NCBI RefSeq assembly: GCF_018131015.1
Contig: NZ_JAFCJJ010000001.1
Span: 372,001-436,000 of the forward strand
DNA: 64,000 nucleotides
Direction: 5' to 3'
Origin: Bradyrhizobium diazoefficiens
Lineage (GTDB): Bacteria > Pseudomonadota > Alphaproteobacteria > Rhizobiales > Xanthobacteraceae
Below the pieces are notes generated by a model. The model was not told where the DNA came from. It made no database searches and saw nothing but the letters and a program-made list of their open reading frames with translations. The first letter of the stretch is position 1. Each line of letters opens with the position of its first letter. This document shows positions 16,825 through 26,772 of this stretch, in pieces. A program made the position numbers and the translations under genes.

Positions 16825-18261
16825 ATGGCCACGGAGCTTTCGGCAACCAGCCTGTTCCGTGGCCATGCTCGCGGCGTCAGCGACAACGTCGTGCTCAGGC
16901 ACGACGGCGGTCTCATTACCGACATCTCGGAAGGGGCGGCGTGCTCGGGACCGCGCTCCCTGGTCGTTCCGGCCTTCGTCAATGCCCATGACCATGCCCG
17001 CGCGACCGCGTCGTCCTTTGGCGCAGTCGGCATGCCCCTGGAAAGCTGGATCCTGCGCACCGCGCTCGGCAGTCCGGTCGATCCCTACCTGACCGCGGTC
17101 TCCGCCCTGGCGCGCTCGGCCAGGGCCGGCTGCGCCGCCATGATGGTGCACTACACCCGTCCGAGCGGGACGATGTCCCTGGTGGATGAAGCCAGGGCGG
17201 TGGCGAGGGCCGCGGCCGACGTCGGCATCCGCATCGCCTTCGCGCTGGCCGTGCGCGACCAGAACCCGATCGTCTATGGCGATGCCGAGCCGGTCTTCTC
17301 CGGTCTTTCGCGCGACGATCGCAAGACCGTCGAAGACCTCTTCGTCCGCGCGCCGATGTCGCCAAGGGCGTATATCGAGCTGACCGACACCATTGCCGCT
17401 GCCATCGCCGGCCCGATGATCGACGTGCAACTCGGGCCTGCGGGCGTGCAATGGTGCTCGAAGTCGCTGCTGGAGGCGATTGCGGAAAACTCGGCGCTGA
17501 CCGGCCGCCACGTTCACATGCACCTCCTGGAAACGGTGTACCAGCGCGCCTGGGCCGACCAGCACTTTCCCGGCATGGTGCGATGGCTGCGCGACATCGG
17601 CTTTCTCTCGGAGCGGCTGACGCTCGCGCATTGCATCCACGCGCGCCCCGAGGAGCTGGAGATGATCGCGGCCTCCGGCGCGCGCATCGTCACCAATTTC
17701 AGCTCCAACATGCACCTGCGATCGGGGCTGGCGCCGATCGCCGTCGCTCACGCATGCGGCTGCGACATCGCGGTCGGCGTCGACGGCCTGGCGCTCGACG
17801 AGGACGACGACATTTTGCGCGAGATGCGGCTGGTGCAGATGGTCCATGGCGGCCTCGGCTTCAAGCAAACCTGGACGCCGGCGGAACTCTTCGCGCTTGC
17901 CATCCGCAACGGCCGCAGCGCCACCGGCGCGCCCGGAAACGGCGAGCTTGCGCCGGGCAATCCCGCCGACGTCGTCGTGCTCGATCTCGACCGGCTCGAT
18001 CGCGACCGGATCATGCCGGTCGATCCAATCGCGCTGCTGTTCGCGCGTGGCAACGCCTCGCTGGTGAAGGAGGTCGTCGTGGCCGGCCGGACCATCGTGA
18101 GAGATGGAGCGTGCGTGGGCGTTGACCTGCCGGCGGTCGAACGGGAATTGCGGGCGATGTACCGCACCAATGCCGGCAAGCTCGAAAACTTCCAGCATAT
18201 GTGGCCGCCGCTGTCCGAGCGACTGTCCGGCTGGTTCGAGCAGCAACTCAGCTGCGAGTAG
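16825..18261 (+). CDS. Amidohydrolase, TRZ/ATZ-guanine deaminase type
   Basis: A 478-residue metal hydrolase. It has PAFVNAHDHARAT (metal site, first His-x-His), HVHMHLLET near residue 230, LAHCIHARPEELE near 270 and GVDGLALDEDDDILREMRL near 316, in the order seen in the TRZ/ATZ aminohydrolases and guanine deaminases. The start at 16825 follows a GGGAG site; an in-frame GTG at 16810 is the alternative. It follows the importer genes by 16 bp, so it is probably in the same transcript and acts on the imported compound. It is the third amidohydrolase in this 8-kb region. Confidence 0.8.
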   Translation: MATELSATSLFRGHARGVSDNVVLRHDGGLITDISEGAACSGPRSLVVPAFVNAHDHARATASSFGAVGMPLESWILRTALGSPVDPYLTAVSALARSARAGCAAMMVHYTRPSGTMSLVDEARAVARAAADVGIRIAFALAVRDQNPIVYGDAEPVFSGLSRDDRKTVEDLFVRAPMSPRAYIELTDTIAAAIAGPMIDVQLGPAGVQWCSKSLLEAIAENSALTGRHVHMHLLETVYQRAWADQHFPGMVRWLRDIGFLSERLTLAHCIHARPEELEMIAASGARIVTNFSSNMHLRSGLAPIAVAHACGCDIAVGVDGLALDEDDDILREMRLVQMVHGGLGFKQTWTPAELFALAIRNGRSATGAPGNGELAPGNPADVVVLDLDRLDRDRIMPVDPIALLFARGNASLVKEVVVAGRTIVRDGACVGVDLPAVERELRAMYRTNAGKLENFQHMWPPLSERLSGWFEQQLSCE

Positions 18262-18300
18262 CATGCCGGGACGTGCGCGCCCGCGCCCGCGGCGTAGTTC

Positions 18301-19512
<1,212 letters not shown>

Positions 19513-20049
19513 CGGAACCTCCTGTGGACAGATCAGCGCCCGCGCGAGCGGGGCTTGAATCGAATCGGAACGACGATCGCGCGGCGTTGCGCCCCCGGTC
19601 GCGCTTTCATCGGCTCGTCCTGCGCAAGCTGCATCAGAACGCCGCATGACGCTCGCGATGTTAACGCGGGTTCACCGATTATCTTGCGTCATGCAGCAAT
19701 TGAGAAGCGCGCGAGACAACAAAGAGCAACTGTTGCCTTTGCGATACTGGTCAATCGAAACGCTGCGCCTAAAATCGGCCCTAATCAAAACAGGGGGCAT
19801 AAATCATGACACGACAAGGGCACTTCGGACGCGCTGTTACGCGGATCGTCCAGCCCTAGTTCACCGATCGACCCGGCCGCGGCGCGCGTCGTCCTAAGCG
19901 GCGCCTGGGCTCTTCCAACAACCGAAAATTCGTCTTCGTCGATCCGCTCCGCGTGAACGTCGGTGTCGCTCGTTCAAAAGCAAGCCGGGGCTTGGTCCCG
20001 GCGTTGCGACTTCGAAGACAATCTAAAGTAGAAATATAGAGATAAGGCA
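19513..20049. other. Intergenic stretch, 537 bp, promoter region
   Basis: Divergent promoters for the acyl-CoA dehydrogenase and outer-membrane genes must lie here. A very short reading frame (17 codons and stop, 19806-19859) has a purine-rich AGGGGG upstream and could be a leader peptide, but this is weak. A GC hairpin (GCCGGG and CCCGGC arms, 19984-20002) lies about 50 bases before the outer-membrane gene start. The last 60 bases are A/T-rich. Confidence 0.4.
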
Positions 20050-20814
20050 ATGTTAAATTCAAAACGGAAAATGGACATGCAGATGCACTCACATTCAGGA
20101 CATTCCAAACCTCGCCGCCATGGCCTCGCAGCCGCCGTCGCGGTGGCGAGCGCGGCCATCGTCTCACCCGCGCTCGCCGGCAGCGCGCTGCCTCCGCCCG
20201 TCGTCTCCTGGACCGGCTTCTACGCCGGCGTCCACGGCGGCTGGGGCTGGGGCAAGTCGGAGTTTCGCGACGAGTTCAACAACGCCGCATTCAACCCGTT
20301 CTTCGCTTATTTCAACGGGCCGATCGCCGGCGGGCAGCTCGGCTACAACTGGCAGCAGGGCAATCTCGTCCTCGGTGTCGAGGTCGACGGCTCCTGGTCG
20401 TTCACGAAGGGCAACACCAGCAGCAACACCGCCGTGATCACGACGAGCACCACCAACGGGGTCGGCTACACCGGGCTTGCGACCGCGACGGGACGCGTCG
20501 GCTATGCCTCGGGCCAATGGCTCGCCTACGCCAAGGGCGGCGGCGCTTATGCCCGCATGGAGCTCTCGACGCGCTTTACGCCGGAGATCACCAACTACAA
20601 CCGCGAATTGTTCGGGGCCGTCGGCGGCGTCGGCCTGGAAGTGGCGTTCCTGCGCAACGTCTCCGCCAAGGTCGAATACAACGCGTTCTGGCTGCCGCCG
20701 GAAACGCTGCGCTGGGTCACCGTGGACTCGACCTCCGAGATCAAACATTTCGTCCAGACCGTGAAGGCCGGCATCAACGTGCACTTCAACGGCGACGGCA
20801 GCCTGCCACGCTGA
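20050..20814 (+). CDS. Outer-membrane beta-barrel protein (Omp25/RopB-like), first copy
   Basis: A 254-residue exported protein with a long N-terminal region and signal peptide ending near SPALAGS (residue 44). The mature part has the Omp25-type opening WTGFYAGVHGGWGWG, GGQLGYNWQQGNLVLGVEVDGSW, TGRVGYASGQWLAYAKGGGAYA and repeated alternating strands typical of an eight-stranded barrel. It is followed 52 bp later by a short porin-like gene. The pair recurs at 21438-22752, giving an ABAB arrangement. Confidence 0.8.
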   Translation: MLNSKRKMDMQMHSHSGHSKPRRHGLAAAVAVASAAIVSPALAGSALPPPVVSWTGFYAGVHGGWGWGKSEFRDEFNNAAFNPFFAYFNGPIAGGQLGYNWQQGNLVLGVEVDGSWSFTKGNTSSNTAVITTSTTNGVGYTGLATATGRVGYASGQWLAYAKGGGAYARMELSTRFTPEITNYNRELFGAVGGVGLEVAFLRNVSAKVEYNAFWLPPETLRWVTVDSTSEIKHFVQTVKAGINVHFNGDGSLPR

Positions 20815-20866
20815 TCCGGCTGACGATCGCAACAGCATTCAACAGACAAGTTTCGGAGACACCATC

Positions 20867-21385
20867 ATGTCCGCCAAGTCCATCAACCGCACTGCCTTGA
20901 CGATCGCCGCGAGCCTCGGTCTCGCCGCCAGGATCGCCGCTCCCGTCCACGCCGCGCCGGTCGAGTACGTCAAGATCTGCTCACTCTACGGCGCCGGCTA
21001 TTTCTACATTCCCGGCACCGACACCTGCACCAACGCCAACCAGATCGTGACCAACCAGTTCGATGTCGCGCGTGCGCAGACCCGCGCCTCGACCGGCACG
21101 GCGATGGCGGCCTCGCTGGTCGCGCCGTGGTTGCCCACCGGCACGAACTACGCGGTCTCGACCCATTGGGCGACCTATGACGGCCAGCACGCCGGCGGCT
21201 TCTCGGGCCTCGTGCGCGTCTCCGGCAATTTCGTGTTCTCTGGCGGCTTCGCGCTCGGTCTCGACAAGGGCAGCCTGTCGACCTTCACCAACCGGACGCA
21301 GACGATCTCCGGCACGGCGATCCCGTCGCAATCGTGGAGCGACGTCCGCGGCCTCGGTCGCGCCGGCTTCATGTACGCCTGGTGA
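20867..21385 (+). CDS. Short porin-like exported protein with YadA-anchor-like C-terminus, first copy
   Basis: A 172-residue protein with signal peptide to about residue 29. The mature N-terminus (VEYVKICSLYGAGYFYIPGTDTC) matches the start of alphaproteobacterial porins, including two Cys that probably pair, but the porin barrel of about 350 further residues is missing. Instead the C-terminal 95 residues (TGTAMAASL, then STHWATYDGQHAGG, ending GFMYAW) resemble the membrane anchor of trimeric autotransporters, and the last residue is aromatic as in outer-membrane proteins. The family is not one I can name. A trimer-forming outer-membrane protein is an inference. Confidence 0.65.
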   Translation: MSAKSINRTALTIAASLGLAARIAAPVHAAPVEYVKICSLYGAGYFYIPGTDTCTNANQIVTNQFDVARAQTRASTGTAMAASLVAPWLPTGTNYAVSTHWATYDGQHAGGFSGLVRVSGNFVFSGGFALGLDKGSLSTFTNRTQTISGTAIPSQSWSDVRGLGRAGFMYAW

Positions 21386-21437
21386 TGCGCGCGAACCCCG
21401 TCTCGAAGTTCATTCCGACATTTTGAAAGATCATCCC

Positions 21438-22187
21438 ATGACATCATCGCTTCCGCGCCGGGCGCGCCGCTTGCTCGCTGCCGCCGCCATGCCGCTTCTC
21501 GCCACCATCTCCCTGACCGCAACGTCCGCGAATGCAGCCGACATGTCCGTGAAGGCGCCGGTCGCAGCCCCGGTGCCGCTCTGGAACGGCTTCTATCTCG
21601 GTGTCCACGGCGGCTATGGCGTGGGCAGCACCCGTCTGGTCGACTCCGGCTTCGCCTTTGCGCAGGACCGCTTCACCATGGATACGCGCGGCGCGATCGC
21701 GGGTGCGCAGGTCGGCGGCAACTGGCAGTTCGGCAATCTCGTGGTCGGCGCCGAGCTCGATCTCTCCTGGGCGTCGATGAAGGGCAGCAGACCCGCCGAT
21801 CCCGCCAACATCTTCTCCGGCATCACGGTGGCGTACCATGCGCTCGCAACCGGCACCGGCCGCGTCGGCTATGCCTTCGACAGCCTGCTGACCTACGTCA
21901 AGGGCGGCGTCGCCTGGGCCAATGTCGACTTCCAGACCTTCACCGGCACGCCGTTCCCGTCCGACTTTAACCACCAGCGGACCGGCCTCACCGCCGGCGC
22001 CGGCCTCGAATACGCGCTGATGAACAATCTCTCGGCGCGGCTGGAGTACGACTACCTGTATTTTGGTCCGGCCGCGATCCTGCTGAACACGAAGGCCGGC
22101 GGCCAGAACCTCGACCATCAGCTCCATCTCGTGAAGCTCGGCGTCAACTATCGCTTCAACGGCGACGCGCCGCCTGCGCGTTACTGA
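21438..22187 (+). CDS. Outer-membrane beta-barrel protein (Omp25/RopB-like), second copy
   Basis: A 249-residue protein with signal peptide ending near SANAAD (residue 36). Mature features are KAPVAAPVPLWNGFYLGVHGGYGVG, GAQVGGNWQFGNLVVGAELDLSW and a final strand HLVKLGVNYRFNG, the pattern of small alphaproteobacterial outer-membrane proteins. It parallels the 254-aa protein at 20050 and, like it, is followed by a short porin-like gene. The start follows GAAAGA and opens a clear signal peptide; the open frame extending upstream overlaps the preceding gene and is not used. Confidence 0.82.
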   Translation: MTSSLPRRARRLLAAAAMPLLATISLTATSANAADMSVKAPVAAPVPLWNGFYLGVHGGYGVGSTRLVDSGFAFAQDRFTMDTRGAIAGAQVGGNWQFGNLVVGAELDLSWASMKGSRPADPANIFSGITVAYHALATGTGRVGYAFDSLLTYVKGGVAWANVDFQTFTGTPFPSDFNHQRTGLTAGAGLEYALMNNLSARLEYDYLYFGPAAILLNTKAGGQNLDHQLHLVKLGVNYRFNGDAPPARY

Positions 22188-22218
22188 GCCGCGCCAGCGT
22201 CATTGATGGGAGACAACC

Positions 22219-22752
22219 ATGTGGAAGCACATCAGCGCGGCACGATACGCCTTGCGGCGTAGCCTGCGCGCGATCCTCGCCACTGCTGCGCTGGCGCTGG
22301 CAATGCCGGCGCCGGGCCATGCCGCGGTCGAATACGAAAAGATCTGCTCGATCTACGGGGCCTACTATTTCTACATCCCGGGCACCGACACCTGCACCAA
22401 CGCGCAGCAGACCGTGCAGAGCCAGTTCGACATCGCGCGCCAGGTCACCCGCGCCGCGACCGGAACGGCAATGGCCGCATCGCTGGTCAATCCGTTCCTG
22501 CCCAACGGGACCAATTACGCGGTCTCGACGCATTGGGCGGTGTTCGACGGACAGCATGCCGCCGGGCTCGTCGGCATGCTCCGGATCCAGGGCAATCTGT
22601 CGCTGACCATGGGCATCGCCTTCGGTCTCGACCACGGCAGCCTGACGACCACGTCGAACCGGACCGTGACGAGCGGCGGGGTGGCGCTCCCTTCGCAGTC
22701 GTGGAGCGACGTGCGCGCGCTCGGACGGGTCGGCCTGCAGTATTCCTGGTAG
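22219..22752 (+). CDS. Short porin-like exported protein with YadA-anchor-like C-terminus, second copy
   Basis: A 177-residue paralog of the protein at 20867. Shared features include VEYEKICSIYGAYYFYIPG, the two Cys, ATGTAMAASLV, TNYAVSTHWAVFDGQHAAG and a C-terminal SQSWSDVRALGRVGLQYSW. The signal peptide ends near PGHAA (residue 35). Similarity is strong through the mature part and weak in the signal peptide and in the loop around residues 140-155, as expected for an old duplication under selection. A hairpin follows at 22771. Confidence 0.65.
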   Translation: MWKHISAARYALRRSLRAILATAALALAMPAPGHAAVEYEKICSIYGAYYFYIPGTDTCTNAQQTVQSQFDIARQVTRAATGTAMAASLVNPFLPNGTNYAVSTHWAVFDGQHAAGLVGMLRIQGNLSLTMGIAFGLDHGSLTTTSNRTVTSGGVALPSQSWSDVRALGRVGLQYSW

Positions 22753-22770
22753 ACGTCGATACGAAAATGT

Positions 22771-22795
22771 CGCCCGGACGCATGACGTCCGGGCG
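22771..22795. terminator. Perfect hairpin after the outer-membrane gene array
   Basis: CGCCCGGACG-CATGA-CGTCCGGGCG, 10-base perfect arms with a 5-base loop, 18 bases after the stop at 22752. There is no T run behind it on the plus strand, so it may be a stability hairpin or a Rho-assisted end rather than a classical intrinsic terminator. Confidence 0.5.
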
Positions 22796-22981
22796 GCACT
22801 TCGACCGATCAGGAATTGCCGATTTCACCCGAGGCAAAATGGACCGCCACGTCGAGATCGCCGGTCGGTCAAGCCCATTTCCATGCTGCAGCAGCGAACG
22901 GCTGAGGAATTTTGCTGGTTACCTTGTCGGGAAAAATAGGTAGTTTGGCTGGGTGATTGATAACTTTACAGGGAAAAACAA

Positions 22982-23716
22982 ATGCCCAAAAAGTTTGACA
23001 TACAGCAAAACCATACTCTGGACTCCAATGCCACAAACCCGGCGACTGGCGACGCCTGGTTCGGCACCGGCAACCCCGTGACCGGTTGGCAGGTGCTGGA
23101 TACCGGCCACATCGAGATCGGCGCCAACATTCACTATCGGACCGGCGACCAGATCCAGCCCAGCTCCGTCGCGTCTGATGGCTCGTTGATCTTCCATGGA
23201 CCGGCCGGGCCACAAGTCGTCGATCCCGCGCACAATGTCTCATCGGCAAATCCAAACCGCGCCGCCGTCAGCTTCGATTGGTCGTTTGATCTCGGTGCGA
23301 ATGGCAATGGCGGCCAGACGCAGCAGCAGGCCCTGACTCACGGCTGGACAGAACAGGTCAAGATCGACCTCGATCCCGGAGCTGGCTTCAAGTACCTGAC
23401 GCTCAACGCAGTGTACGACCCGGTTCACAATCCCGGCGGCTCGCACGTCGTCTGGGAAGCTGCCGACAACACGTTCGCGGCTCAAGGGATCAATCAGGGG
23501 CAGATTGTGGTTGCGGACGATGCCGGCAACGCCTTCGCCACCCAGAACTCGACAAACCTGGCCTTCTTCAACTCGCTGATCGACCATGACCCGAACACGC
23601 CGGGTGTGCAGGGTGGCGGTGTTGCTCCGGCCGGTACCTACGATTTCGTGGAGACCGTGCTCAACCCCGGCGGCAATGTGATGGCCGAGATCCACAGCAC
23701 CATCATCCTGGCCTGA
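22982..23716 (+). CDS. Hypothetical protein, 244 aa, acidic and Asn/Gly-rich
   Basis: No family was recognised. The protein lacks a Sec signal peptide. It is rich in Asn, Asp, Gly and aromatic residues with few Lys or Cys, and has many short beta-type stretches (GWQVLDTGHIEIGANIHYRT; FKYLTLNAVYDPVHNPGG). This composition is usual for proteins exported by type I systems, but no RTX repeats are seen. It has its own A/T-rich promoter region and a good terminator, so it is a single-gene unit. The base composition is slightly less GC-rich than the neighbours. Confidence 0.6.
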   Translation: MPKKFDIQQNHTLDSNATNPATGDAWFGTGNPVTGWQVLDTGHIEIGANIHYRTGDQIQPSSVASDGSLIFHGPAGPQVVDPAHNVSSANPNRAAVSFDWSFDLGANGNGGQTQQQALTHGWTEQVKIDLDPGAGFKYLTLNAVYDPVHNPGGSHVVWEAADNTFAAQGINQGQIVVADDAGNAFATQNSTNLAFFNSLIDHDPNTPGVQGGGVAPAGTYDFVETVLNPGGNVMAEIHSTIILA

Positions 23717-23738
23717 GACCGAGCCTCGCTTGCAAAGG

Positions 23739-23763
23739 CCCGGCCATCGCCGGGCTTTTGTTC
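23739..23763 (+). terminator. Rho-independent terminator
   Basis: GCCCGGC-CATC-GCCGGGC followed by TTTTGTT, 22 bases after the stop of the 244-aa gene. Seven perfect GC pairs and a T tract make this the clearest intrinsic terminator in the window. It also separates that gene from the convergent GH172 gene. Confidence 0.85.
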
Positions 23764-23777
23764 TTCCGGTTCGAGCC

Positions 23778-24887
23778 CTAACCGATTTCCAGATAATCCG
23801 GTCCCGACAGCTCCGGGAACGGCGCGGTCGGCAGCGTCTGGTACCAGAACGCGACCGAGGCGATGTCGTCCTGCAGCGGCAGATATTTCGACTCCTTGAC
23901 GCCCGGCAGCCAGCCCAGCGCCTGGACCGTCACGCGCAGATCGCTCTGGAAGCGCACGGGGTCGGGGATGTGCCAGCGGTACAGGCCGAAACGCTGCTGC
24001 GATTTGTAGACGCCGTCGGGGCGGATCACCTGCGGCAGGCCTGCATAGGGCGTGGTGAACTCCACGTAGCGCGATTGTCCCTGGCCGGCATGGGCGACAT
24101 GGGGATCGAAATTATAGGCCCCGCAGAAATAGTCCTCGGTGCCGGTGCCGCAGATGGTCGGGAATTCGCCGTCACCGTCGATGTAGAACTTGATCTCGCC
24201 TTCGCCCCACCAGCCATTGTTGTTGACGCCCCAGGCCATGTAGGTGCCGACATAATGTCCCGCGCCCTTCACGCCATCGAGGATGGTGTAGACCTCCTTG
24301 TAGGGCAGCGGATTGGTGCGGCGGAACTGGGCATGGAAATAGGCGCAGTCTTCCCTGACGTCGGTCAGCGCGTAGTTGATCTGGTAGTAGACCGTGAGCT
24401 GCTCCTCGCTGCGGTTCTCCAGCGTGAAGCGCGCGCGCTTGCGGAATGGCATCTCCCAGTAGCAGTTGAAGGCGCGGCCGGGATTGACGCAGACCGCGAG
24501 CGATGACACCTGCGAAAACTCTTCCCAGCCGCAGGCGAAGAAATCGCCGGCCGGGCATTCCACGCTTGGCGCTTCCTGATCGTCCCAGTAGACGCGCAGG
24601 ATCGAGTGGCGCAGGCGCCCGCGCGCGAGCGTCATCCAGATCTGCTGGATCGCGCCCTGGCCCTGGATGTCGGCGAGTGTGAAGGTCGCGCCGGGCTCGA
24701 TCACGACGTAAGGCGAGACCTTCCAGCCCTGGCCGAGATCGCGCGCCTGCCGGGCGGCGGCGCCGTCGACGGACATGCCGCCCTTGCCCTTCTCGCCCGT
24801 GAAATTCTCGGGGCTGATCGAGCGCGTCTGCGCATTCGACAGGCGCGACAGATTGCCGAGATGCAGGCCCAGTCCGGAAAACGCCAT
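23778..24887 (-). CDS. GH172 family (DUF2961) glycoside hydrolase-like protein
   Basis: A 369-residue protein of the DUF2961 family, now classed as GH172. The N-terminal SPENFTGEKGKGGM, the central WWGEGEIKFYIDGDGEFPTICGTGTEDYF (about residues 225-253) and FDPHVAHAGQ are family hallmarks; the Glu residues in these segments include the likely catalytic pair. Characterised GH172 enzymes act on alpha-linked fructofuranosides or arabinofuranosides. There is no signal peptide, so it is predicted to be cytosolic. The start at 24887 follows GAGGA. It stands next to an acyl-CoA ligase gene, which gives no hint about its substrate. Confidence 0.82.
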   Translation of the reverse strand: MAFSGLGLHLGNLSRLSNAQTRSISPENFTGEKGKGGMSVDGAAARQARDLGQGWKVSPYVVIEPGATFTLADIQGQGAIQQIWMTLARGRLRHSILRVYWDDQEAPSVECPAGDFFACGWEEFSQVSSLAVCVNPGRAFNCYWEMPFRKRARFTLENRSEEQLTVYYQINYALTDVREDCAYFHAQFRRTNPLPYKEVYTILDGVKGAGHYVGTYMAWGVNNNGWWGEGEIKFYIDGDGEFPTICGTGTEDYFCGAYNFDPHVAHAGQGQSRYVEFTTPYAGLPQVIRPDGVYKSQQRFGLYRWHIPDPVRFQSDLRVTVQALGWLPGVKESKYLPLQDDIASVAFWYQTLPTAPFPELSGPDYLEIG

Positions 24888-24975
24888 GGTGTCCTCGATC
24901 CCTGGAATTGGCGACACCCCGGTATATCGCCGGCGAATCTACCAAAAGGTGAAGACGATTGCGGACGAAAGGGGC

Positions 24976-26601
24976 TTATGCGGCGCGGTAATCCCTGAAT
25001 TTCTCCCGCAGCGCCGATTTCAGCACCTTGCCGGTGCCGGTCATCGGGAATTCGTCCAGAAATTCGACGGCGTCCGGCATCCACCAGCTCGCGATCCGCG
25101 GGCGCATGTGGTCGAGCAGGGTCTTGCCGTCCACGGTCGCGCCCTTCTTGCGGACGACGAGGAGGAGAGGGCGCTCCTGCCATTTCTCATGCGCGATCGC
25201 GACCACGGCGGCCTGCAGCACGTCGGGATGGGACAGCGCGATGTCCTCGAGCTGGATCGAGGAGATCCACTCGCCGCCGGACTTGATCACGTCCTTGGAT
25301 CGGTCGGTCAGCGTGACGTGGCCTTGGCTGTCGATCACGGCCATGTCGCCCGTGATCAGCCAGCCGTCGCGGTCGAGGCCCTCGTTGAGCTTCATGTAGC
25401 CGGACGCAACCCACGGCCCTCTGGCGCGCAAATGCCCGACGGTCTTGCCGTCGCGCGGCAGCTCAACGCCGCCGTCGTCGACGATGCGCAGGGCGGTGCC
25501 GAAACAGGCGCGGCCCGACACCTGGCGCCGGTCGAATTTTTCCTTCTCGCCGAGATGCTCCGAGCCGGGCCGCAGGCCTGGCATCGAGCAGCCGAGCGCT
25601 TCGGTCATGCCCCAGGCCTGGATGTAGTCGACGTCGTACTCGCGCTTGAGCTTCTCGACCATCGCGCGCGGTGGCGCCGAGCCCGACGACAGTGTCGCGC
25701 GGAGCTTGGAGAACTTGTTGCCGGTCCGCCCGAGCCAGTCGAGCAGGATCAGCCAGAAGCTCGGCACGCCTGCGGAGATCGTCACCTTCTCGCCTTCGAG
25801 CAGCTCATAGAGCTTGTCGGGCTCGTAGTTGCGGCCGGGCAGCACCAGCTTCGAGCCGGTATAGGGAGCGCTGAACGGCATGTTCCAGCCATTGCCGTGG
25901 AACAGCGGCGCCATCGGCATCATCACCTCGCGCACGCCTTCGACGTGACCCGGCAGGAAATCGAAACTGCAGCAGGTCATGGTCTGCAGGATCGCGGCAC
26001 GGTGCGAATAGATCACGCCCTTGGGATTGCCCGTTGTGCCGGACGTGTAGCAGATCGTGGATGCCGATTTTTCGTCGAACTCCGGCCAGGCGAAGCCGGC
26101 CTCGCTCTCCTTCTCCAGCAGCTCCTCGTAGCAATGCACGTTCGGAAGGCCCGTCTCCGGCATCCGCTCGCGCGATGACATCATCACGTAGGCCTCGACC
26201 GTCTTGAGCTGGGGCGCGATCGCCTCGACGATCGGCAGCGTGGCGCGGTCGATGAACAGCAGCCGGTCTTCGGCGTGGTTGATGATGTAGACGAGCTGCT
26301 CGGGAAACAGCCGCGGATTGACGGTGTGCAGCACATAGCCCATGCCCGGCGCGGCATAGAACATCTCGAAATGACGATGCGTATTCCAGGCCAGCGTGCC
26401 GACGCGGTCGCCGCGCTTCATGCCGAGCCGCCCGAGCGCCAGCGCCATGCGCTTGATGCGCGGATGGGCGTCGGCATAGGTGTAGCGATGGATGTCGCCC
26501 TCGATCTCGCGCGCGACGATTTCCGCCTCGCCATGATAATCGGCTGCGTACTGGATCAGGCCGCTGAGCAGCAGCGGCATGTCCATCATCAATCCCTGCA
26601 T
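24976..26601 (-). CDS. Acyl-CoA synthetase (AMP-forming), medium/long-chain type
   Basis: A 541-residue adenylate-forming enzyme. It has the P-loop YTSGTTGNPKG at residues 185-195, the A5 type motif QAWGMTEALGCS, GWLITGDMAVID (Asp contacting ribose) and the C-terminal lysine region PMTGTGKVLKSALREKF. It activates a carboxylic acid as CoA thioester at the expense of ATP. The group resembles fatty-acid or medium-chain acyl-CoA ligases annotated in rhizobia. The start at 26601 follows GGGAGGGG. It is divergent from the Baeyer-Villiger monooxygenase gene, suggesting that the ligase could handle acids produced there. Confidence 0.88.
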   Translation of the reverse strand: MQGLMMDMPLLLSGLIQYAADYHGEAEIVAREIEGDIHRYTYADAHPRIKRMALALGRLGMKRGDRVGTLAWNTHRHFEMFYAAPGMGYVLHTVNPRLFPEQLVYIINHAEDRLLFIDRATLPIVEAIAPQLKTVEAYVMMSSRERMPETGLPNVHCYEELLEKESEAGFAWPEFDEKSASTICYTSGTTGNPKGVIYSHRAAILQTMTCCSFDFLPGHVEGVREVMMPMAPLFHGNGWNMPFSAPYTGSKLVLPGRNYEPDKLYELLEGEKVTISAGVPSFWLILLDWLGRTGNKFSKLRATLSSGSAPPRAMVEKLKREYDVDYIQAWGMTEALGCSMPGLRPGSEHLGEKEKFDRRQVSGRACFGTALRIVDDGGVELPRDGKTVGHLRARGPWVASGYMKLNEGLDRDGWLITGDMAVIDSQGHVTLTDRSKDVIKSGGEWISSIQLEDIALSHPDVLQAAVVAIAHEKWQERPLLLVVRKKGATVDGKTLLDHMRPRIASWWMPDAVEFLDEFPMTGTGKVLKSALREKFRDYRAA

Positions 26602-26772
26602 TGTCCCCTCCCGATTGCCATGTCATTGCATGGCGTCTTGATTTGCGCGCGAGCGTAGCGGAACGTCGCGCGGCGTTCACGCAAAAAACGTGAGACGCGA
26701 TTGCATGCGCCACTTTTTCAGGGCTAATTAATGCAGGCTCTCGCGAAGCAGCGGCCGCCTTGGAGGAGATCG

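Noticed and set aside
19806..19859. A 17-codon leader ORF before the outer-membrane genes
   Set aside because: Too short to judge, nearly 200 bases from the next gene and with no attenuator-type hairpin next to it; kept only as a remark in the intergenic entry.
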